Shown here piece by piece: positions 30,436-35,359 of a stretch of 35,359 nucleotides of DNA. Position 1 is the first letter of the stretch, and the number at the start of each line of letters is the position of its first letter. The notes beneath the pieces were generated by a model, which had not been told where the DNA came from, did no database searches, and was given only the letters and a program-made list of their open reading frames with translations. The stretch comes from Coliplasma sp045538555. GTDB lineage: Bacteria; Bacillota; Clostridia; Oscillospirales; CAG-382. Location of the stretch: assembly GCA_045538555.1 (NCBI GenBank), contig JAZSRP010000040.1, positions 1 through 35,359 of the forward strand, read 5' to 3'. Made by a program: the position numbers and the translations under genes.

Positions 30436-31801
30436 AGTCAACGCAAAACTTGATCCCCAGTTTGCGCCTCTTTCGCTCATTTGCCGTGAGATGAGAGAGG
30501 CCACCAAGGACGATGGACAGGACATCGTCATTGCCGTTGAGCGCAATAAGGGCTACACCACTACCTACAAGACCAGAGTTTTCAGAGACGGAACCGGCCA
30601 CGACGAGGAGAACATTCGCTTTGTTGAGAGAATGACCAAAGCGCTCCTTTGGGTAGTTGGCGGCTACAAGATCATCATCGCAGGAAGCGAGCTCATCGGC
30701 AACGCTATCAAAAAAGCGTATGAAAAGGGCGACCTCCGTGATTTTGACAATGGATTTATGGCACGTGTTTATGAGCGTGATTTTGAGGTTGAGGTCAGAT
30801 CTCTTGAGGATGCACCCGTTGACAACGAGGCTGCTGCACCTGTTGGCAGACACCTTGACGGCTGCCGTATCGGATTTGACGCAGGCGGAAGCGACCGCAA
30901 GGTCAGCGCTGTGATCAACGGCGAGAGCGTATACTCCGAGGAGGTAGTGTGGTTCCCCAAGATCACCTCCGATCCCGAGTATCATTATCAGGGAATTCTT
31001 GAGGCAATGAAGACCGCTGCTTCCCACATGCCCAGAGTTGACGCCATCGGCGTTTCCAGCGCAGGTGTGTATGTTGACAACAGGATCATGGTTGCGTCCC
31101 TGTTCCTCAAGGTCAGCGATGAGGATTTTGAGAAGCGTGTCAAGAATATGTACATTGACGTTGCAAAAGAGATCGGTGAGAATATTCCCATCGAGGTTGC
31201 CAACGACGGTGACGTTACTGCACTTGCAGGTGCAATGGATCTCAATGACAACTCCGTTCTGGGCGTTGCAATGGGTACCAGCGAGGCAGGCGGCTACGTT
31301 GATCCTCAGGGCAACATCACCGGTTGGCTCAATGAGCTTGCATTTGTTCCCGTTGACTACTGCAAGGATGCAATGGTTGACGAGTGGTCCGGCGACTACG
31401 GCTGCGGCGTAAAGTATTTCTCACAGGACGGCGTCATCAAGCTTGCTCCTGCTGCAGGCATTGAGCTTGACGAGTCACTCTCTCCCGCAGAAAAACTCAA
31501 GGTTGTGCAAAACCTCATGAAAAACGGCGACCAGCGTGCCGCTGATATTTATGACACCATCGGCGCATACTTTGGCTATGCAATCGCATTTTATACCGAG
31601 TTTTATGACATCAAGCACGTGCTTATCATGGGCCGCGTGACCTCCGGTGAGGGCGGTGTCATTCTGCTTGAGCGCGCTCAGGAGGTTCTTGACAAAGAAT
31701 TCCCCGAGTTGGCAAGCAAGATTCAGCTGCACATTCCCGACGAGAGCTCTCGTCGTGTTGGCCAGTCTGTTGCTGCCGCTTCACTCCCTGAGCTGAAATA
31801 A
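30425..31801 (+). CDS. ROK-family protein with N-terminal extension
   Basis: 458 residues, about 150 more than usual ROK kinases. Residues 1-145 form an unrecognised alpha/beta domain. The ROK/actin-like part starts at GFDAGGSD (150-156, phosphate loop), with the catalytic-base region EVANDGD (257-263, Asp261) and a second phosphate loop GVAMGTSEAGG (280-290). The usual zinc-site His (E-x-G-H) is replaced by ELAF (304-307), and the CxCGxxGC cluster is absent (only DYGCGVKYF). It may phosphorylate GlcNAc or another hexose feeding NagA, or be a sugar sensor. GGAG at 30411-30414 serves ATG 30425 within nagA. Confidence 0.85.
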   Translation: MKLKVNAKLDPQFAPLSLICREMREATKDDGQDIVIAVERNKGYTTTYKTRVFRDGTGHDEENIRFVERMTKALLWVVGGYKIIIAGSELIGNAIKKAYEKGDLRDFDNGFMARVYERDFEVEVRSLEDAPVDNEAAAPVGRHLDGCRIGFDAGGSDRKVSAVINGESVYSEEVVWFPKITSDPEYHYQGILEAMKTAASHMPRVDAIGVSSAGVYVDNRIMVASLFLKVSDEDFEKRVKNMYIDVAKEIGENIPIEVANDGDVTALAGAMDLNDNSVLGVAMGTSEAGGYVDPQGNITGWLNELAFVPVDYCKDAMVDEWSGDYGCGVKYFSQDGVIKLAPAAGIELDESLSPAEKLKVVQNLMKNGDQRAADIYDTIGAYFGYAIAFYTEFYDIKHVLIMGRVTSGEGGVILLERAQEVLDKEFPELASKIQLHIPDESSRRVGQSVAAASLPELK

Positions 31802-31818
31802 TATTATTTTGACCTGAA

Positions 31819-31855
31819 AAAAGGGAGAAGCATAGTTTTTGTGTTTCTCCCTTTG
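31819..31855. terminator. Hairpin after the ROK gene
   Basis: Arms AAAGGGAGAA (31820-31829) and TTCTCCCTTT (31845-31854). The T run is better on the minus strand than the plus strand, so termination after the ROK gene may be partial and could allow read-through to the lipoprotein gene. Confidence 0.5.
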
Positions 31856-31883
31856 CGCAATATTTGTGGCAGGGAGGATTGCA

Positions 31884-32594
31884 ATGATATACCAAAAAAA
31901 CACAAAAAAATATTTTTTTGCTGTAATACTGCTGATCTTGGCGGTGTGCTCGCTCCTCCTTGTGTCATGTCTCGATGAGCCGGTCCCCGAGATAGGATCG
32001 GAGATTTCAAATGCCTCTTCCCGCAATTATTCCGAGAAAAACGAGGAAGATTTTTCCACATTCAGCGAGTATGTTGACTGGCTGCTGGGCGAATCTTCCG
32101 AGCCGGAGGAAAGTGAGATGCCTTTTCCGGAGGCATCGGATTTTTTGGGAGAATTTGTCCCAAAATTCAATTATTTCAGAGAACTTATCAACAACCGTCT
32201 GGAAACGGCGTCAGGTGAGGATGAGGATGCCTTCCCCTATGAGCGTGTGGTGTCTGACAGATACGACACAAAAGGAGACATAACCCGATTTTTGTCAGAA
32301 TTTATGACGCTTTCCCGTGTGACGGAGGAAATGGATTTTTTGATTTCACCCACCACCGCCGACGGCACGGGACTTCCGCTGTATCGTTTTGTGGACGGGG
32401 TCACCTGGATGAACACACAGACGAGCAACAGCTTTTATGACGGGACCTGGGATCTCACCAGCGCTGAGTACGTATATCGGCTGGAAAATGAGCTGAGGAT
32501 CGCTTTTAATGCCCGCACGGAAACGGGAGAGGTGAGATATCAGGCGGACTTTTTGTTTGAAAACGGCGTGTGGCTGTTGGACAGCATTTTTTGA
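31884..32594 (+). CDS. Lipoprotein, unknown function
   Basis: 236 residues from ATG 31884, preceded by GGGAGG. Signal MIYQKNTKKYFFAVILLILA followed by lipobox LVSC (Cys29), an acidic Ser/Glu-rich linker (30-75), and a C-terminal alpha+beta domain with FLSEFMTLSRVTEEMDFLIS and VYRLENELRIAFNARTETGEVRYQADFLF, which looks like an NTF2/SnoaL-type or DUF-type fold. Not recognised. It ends 56 nt before guaA without a clear terminator. Confidence 0.75.
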   Translation: MIYQKNTKKYFFAVILLILAVCSLLLVSCLDEPVPEIGSEISNASSRNYSEKNEEDFSTFSEYVDWLLGESSEPEESEMPFPEASDFLGEFVPKFNYFRELINNRLETASGEDEDAFPYERVVSDRYDTKGDITRFLSEFMTLSRVTEEMDFLISPTTADGTGLPLYRFVDGVTWMNTQTSNSFYDGTWDLTSAEYVYRLENELRIAFNARTETGEVRYQADFLFENGVWLLDSIF

Positions 32595-32650
32595 TCCCAA
32601 AAAGGGATCCTGAATTTGAAAATTTTTACCTTTTTGGAGGGATGTACAAT

Positions 32651-33652
32651 ATGGAAACAAACGTGAGACCCGAAACCATGGCAAGAATCACTGATTTTGA
32701 TCTTGCAAACGCTTTTATTGAGGAGCAGTGTGCTCTGGTTCGCAATCAGGTTGGGGACAAAAAGGTGCTGCTTGCTCTGTCGGGCGGTGTAGACTCATCT
32801 GTGGTTGCGGCACTTTTGCTCAAAGCGATCGGCAATCAGCTTCACTGTGTTCACGTAAACCACGGCTTGATGCGCAAGGGCGAGAGCGAGCAGGTGGTTG
32901 AGGTTTTTGAAAAAGGGCTTGGTGCAAATCTGGTGTACGTTGATGCAACGGACAGATTTTTGGGCAAGCTGGAAAACGTGTCCGATCCGGAGGAAAAACG
33001 CAAGATAATCGGAGCGGAATTTATCCGTGTGTTTGAAGAGGAAGCCCGCAAACTGGAGGGAATCGAGTTTTTGGCACAGGGAACGATATATCCCGACATT
33101 CTTGAGAGCATCAAGCAGGCAGAGGGAAAAAAGGCAGTGAAATCCCACCACAACGTGGGAGGTCTTCCCGAGGATCTCAAATTTGAGCTGGTAGAACCCA
33201 TCAAACTGCTGTATAAAGATGAGGTTCGCGTGGTGGGCGAGGCACTGGGCCTGCCTCACGAGATGGTTTATCGTCAGCCGTTCCCCGGCCCCGGTCTGGG
33301 CGTGCGCTGCCTTGGAGCAATCACCCGTGACCGTCTCAGTGCGCTGCGCGAGGCAGATGCCATACTTCGTGAAGAGTTTGACAAAAACGGACTTGCTGAG
33401 AAGGTGTGGCAGTATTTTGTCGTGATTCCCGATATCAAGAGCGTTGGCGTAAAGGACGAGAGCCGCTATGAGGGCTGGCCCGCGATCATCCGTGCCGTCA
33501 ATACAAAAGACGCCATGAGCGCGACCATTGAGGAGATCCCCTACACGGTGCTTCACAAAATAACCGCTCGTATCACAAATGAGGTGTACGGAATCAACCG
33601 AGTGCTGTACGACCTGACTCCAAAACCCTGCGGAACTATCGAGTGGGAATAA
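32651..33652 (+). CDS. guaA: GMP synthase ATP-pyrophosphatase subunit (no glutaminase domain)
   Basis: 333 residues covering only the synthetase part. PP-loop LALSGGVDSS at 41-50, VHVNHGLMRK (67-76), LAQGTIYPDILES and the C-terminal dimerisation domain with RQPFPGPGLGVRCLGAITRD, ending GTIEWE. Normal bacterial GuaA has about 510-525 residues with an N-terminal class I glutaminase; here that domain is absent and the upstream gene is an unrelated lipoprotein. The protein may partner with a separate GATase subunit elsewhere, as in archaea, or use ammonia. GGAGGG at 32635-32640 fits ATG 32651; ATG 32642 is too close. It makes GMP from XMP. Confidence 0.93.
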   Translation: METNVRPETMARITDFDLANAFIEEQCALVRNQVGDKKVLLALSGGVDSSVVAALLLKAIGNQLHCVHVNHGLMRKGESEQVVEVFEKGLGANLVYVDATDRFLGKLENVSDPEEKRKIIGAEFIRVFEEEARKLEGIEFLAQGTIYPDILESIKQAEGKKAVKSHHNVGGLPEDLKFELVEPIKLLYKDEVRVVGEALGLPHEMVYRQPFPGPGLGVRCLGAITRDRLSALREADAILREEFDKNGLAEKVWQYFVVIPDIKSVGVKDESRYEGWPAIIRAVNTKDAMSATIEEIPYTVLHKITARITNEVYGINRVLYDLTPKPCGTIEWE

Positions 33653-33757
33653 TACCGAATGGCTAACAAGTGCCCGGAAACCCTTGGAAATACAGGGCTT
33701 TCGGGCATTTATGTAATTTAGAAAAACGCCGCTGCAACACTTTTGCAACACGCAATG
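33641..33757 (+). repeat. Left direct repeat at the guaA 3' end (att-like)
   Basis: It starts at GAGTGGGAATAATAC, the final codons and stop of guaA, and runs through the terminator hairpin to GCAACACG. It is about 85-90% identical to 34735-34850. The same last-codon sequence of guaA is a known integration target of genomic islands. Confidence 0.75.
33671..33707 (+). terminator. guaA terminator hairpin
   Basis: Arms TGCCCGGAAACCC (33671-33683) and GGGCTTTCGGGCA (33695-33707), 18 nt after the guaA stop, with a short T stretch. It is duplicated in the right repeat near 34764-34801. Confidence 0.75.
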
Positions 33758-33818
33758 GAAAAAGCATGAAAAGAAATGGTTGCAAGTGGTTGTGAAGTGA
33801 TGAAAGGAGGGCGGCAAA

Positions 33819-34583
33819 GTGTTCGATTTTTTGAAAAAGAAAACAGAAATCAATACGACACAAATCGTCGATGAAATTGAAGCAGCGGTTTATGAACACG
33901 TTAAACCGTATGGGTTCAAAAAACACGGGAGAACACTGCACCGTTTTGTTTCGGAAGATATTTCGCAAGTAATTCATTTTCAAAGTGGTATGCCCACACA
34001 CGGTATGAGCGGATTGCTCTGCGTGAATCTTGGAATTCGCATTCCTGAATGTTCTGAAAGAACCTTTCAGCCACAGACTGAAAAGAAGAAATATTACCAC
34101 GAGTACGAGTGTACGATTTGCTCACGACTGGGTATCGTCAGCGGCAAGCAAGAAACTTGGTATGACCTTCGCAAAAAAACAGACAAAATCATAAAAAGTA
34201 TTATTGATGAAATAGATCAATATGTTTTGCCGGCTTATGAGATTTTAAGCAGCCGAGATGCTATCCTTGCACATAGAAAGGATTATCCGTTGTTAGATAA
34301 TATGGACCATCTTATTTCTTTGGAAGAATGCATGATTTACGGTTATCTTGGCAATATCGAAAAAGCAAAGCAACTGTTTGAGGAGTATTATCAATCAGCT
34401 GTAGATGAGTATAATGACCTAATGAAAAACGGACACAAGCAGTACCTCAAAAAAGGCGAACGAGTTGTTTTTATGGGACAGGATATAACCGCCGAAAAGG
34501 ATGGATATGTGACCTTATATGGGGCAAACCACGGGCATATAGATTATCTTGACGAATTAGCAGTTAGCCTTGGTTTAAGGTAA
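33819..34583 (+). CDS. DUF4304-type protein
   Basis: 254 residues, soluble. The N-terminal part (FLKKKTEINTTQIVDEIEAA...YGFKKHGRTLHRFVSEDISQVIHFQ...LLCVNLGI) matches the DUF4304 pattern of a protein-family domain often found in variable regions. The C-terminal half is helical, with IYGYLGNIEKAKQLFEEYY resembling a TPR-like hairpin. Function unknown. GTG 33819 has GGAGG with 8-nt spacing. It is AT-richer than guaA and lies between the two guaA 3'-end repeats, so it is probably acquired. Confidence 0.75.
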   Translation: MFDFLKKKTEINTTQIVDEIEAAVYEHVKPYGFKKHGRTLHRFVSEDISQVIHFQSGMPTHGMSGLLCVNLGIRIPECSERTFQPQTEKKKYYHEYECTICSRLGIVSGKQETWYDLRKKTDKIIKSIIDEIDQYVLPAYEILSSRDAILAHRKDYPLLDNMDHLISLEECMIYGYLGNIEKAKQLFEEYYQSAVDEYNDLMKNGHKQYLKKGERVVFMGQDITAEKDGYVTLYGANHGHIDYLDELAVSLGLR

Positions 34584-34734
34584 AAGCCACTCGACACCAT
34601 CCCACAGACAATTTTGCAACATTTTCTGCAACAAAAATTTTGATAAATGAAATAATGAGTGGAAAAGGGGGGGCGATATTGCCGTTTGGGATAATATTTA
34701 GAGCCCAAATAAGCCAAAGAAGAAACTCAAAAAT

Positions 34735-34850
34735 GAGTGGGAATAATACAAACTGGCTAACAAGTGCCCGGAAACCCTTGGAAACAAAGGGTTTTCGGGC
34801 ATTTCTGCAACTTGTAAAAATACCGCTGCAACATTTTGCAACACGTAGGG
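34735..34850 (+). repeat. Right direct repeat of the guaA 3' end (att-like)
   Basis: It repeats GAGTGGGAATAATAC and the following terminator and GCAACA-rich tail, 1094 bp downstream of the first copy. The sequence before it has no guaA coding, so the match begins abruptly at the last guaA codons, as expected for an att junction. The rest of 34584-34974 holds no convincing gene; an 80-codon frame across the repeat is not supported. Confidence 0.75.
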
Positions 34851-34974
34851 ATAAATTTACAAAAAAAGATAGTTACCGATGAGACACTGAAAACGACCGA
34901 ATAGGCAAAAAACAATATTTCTTCATTTTTATTTGCTATGATGGTACTGCGAATGAAAAAGGAGGATAACGTAT

Positions 34975-35359
34975 ATGCAAGAAATTAGAACAATTGAGCT
35001 TGTCAAGCGGTACAAAAATCTGACTGCTGTAGACAAGCTCAATTTAGAAATTCAGCAGGGCGAATTGTTCTCTCTGCTCGGCGTGAACGGTGCTGGAAAG
35101 ACTACGGTTATTAAAATGCTTTCCTGCCTGACAAAACCTACGAGTGGCGATGCTATTGTAGGCGGATATAGCATTACAAACGAACCCGTACAGGTAAAGC
35201 GGTTGATTGGCGTATCTCCGCAAGAAACCGCCGTTGCTCCTAACCTTTCCGTAAAAGAAAACTTAGAGTTAATCTGCGGTATTCACGGTTTTTCAAAAGA
35301 AAAAACGAAAGCAAAGATACAGGAACTTTCTGAGCAGTTTTCCCTTGACAGTGTTCTTC
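34975..35359 (+). CDS. ABC transporter ATP-binding protein (partial, runs off the window)
   Basis: First 128 codons of a gene starting MQEIRTIELVKRYKNLTAVD. Walker A is GVNGAGKTT (residues 36-44), and the Q-loop region is GVSPQETAVAPNLSVKENLE (about 79-98). The LSGGQ and Walker B lie beyond the window. The pattern fits ABC-2/drug-exporter or lantibiotic-type ATPases of the NatA/CcmA group. GGAGG (34961-34965) gives 9-nt spacing to ATG 34975. AT-rich codon use, downstream of the right guaA repeat, suggests further acquired DNA. Confidence 0.9.
   Translation, partial: MQEIRTIELVKRYKNLTAVDKLNLEIQQGELFSLLGVNGAGKTTVIKMLSCLTKPTSGDAIVGGYSITNEPVQVKRLIGVSPQETAVAPNLSVKENLELICGIHGFSKEKTKAKIQELSEQFSLDSVL

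Noticed and set aside
32795..33853. 352-codon minus-strand frame opposite guaA
   Set aside because: Shadow frame of a clear GMP synthase gene; no start signals or family pattern.
34640..34882. 80-codon frame between the DUF4304 gene and the ABC transporter
   Set aside because: It overlaps the right guaA repeat including its terminator hairpin, so it is more likely non-coding.

Overview
The window looks like chromosome of an endospore-forming, low-to-medium GC anaerobic Firmicute of the class Clostridia, probably Oscillospiraceae or Acutalibacteraceae. This rests on a complete spoIIIAA-AH operon, a cotJABC operon, Clostridia-style lipoproteins, and a secreted dockerin enzyme of the kind seen in cellulolytic Ruminococcus relatives. 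No rRNA, tRNA or CRISPR array was seen.

Layout. 1-672: terminators and an inverted-repeat-bounded intergenic repeat (R1). 673-6983: a MATE/SpoVB-like flippase followed by spoIIIAA-AH, tightly overlapping. 6991-12702 (minus strand): GtrA, then an operon of an MBOAT O-acyltransferase, a DHHW protein, a PrsA-like lipoprotein and a second DHHW-like lipoprotein, which I read as an envelope-glycan O-acetylation system. 12865-17003: DUF4358-type lipoprotein, Dabb protein, a small Cys-rich protein and a 1001-residue glycerophosphodiesterase with a dockerin. 17103-17986: a membrane HEYGH metalloprotease-like protein and an unknown. 18024-19441: a composite element (A) with 19-bp terminal inverted repeats (TIRs), a hairpin array, a four-helix-bundle (S23/IVP) gene and a GNAT cargo gene. 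19499-21733: a tiny basic protein, a duplicated cotJC 3' end around a membrane-protein gene, and cotJABC. 21813-25469: R1 repeats, putP, a two-domain lipoprotein, and a 349-bp relative (B) of element A lacking both genes. 25503-29093 (minus): a membrane protein plus P-loop pair, pgi, and a DacF-like carboxypeptidase. 29296-33652: nagA, a ROK-family protein, a lipoprotein and a stand-alone GMP synthase ATP-pyrophosphatase subunit. 33641-35359: direct repeats of the guaA 3' end around a DUF4304 gene, then the start of an ABC transporter ATPase.

The most interesting signal is the pair of elements A and B. They share TIRs, an array of short hairpins whose stems differ in sequence but stay paired, a promoter, a conserved palindromic core and a terminator. 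They differ by presence or absence of the S23-like gene and the cargo. Both appear to sit in the loop of a Rho-independent terminator. Within each copy the terminal hairpin's loop matches the opposite TIR. I read this as a family of small, probably non-autonomous mobile cassettes associated with S23/IVP proteins. A second mobility signature is the guaA 3'-end repeat pair, a classic integration position.

All calls come from reading the sequence. Family names are from memory and were not searched.
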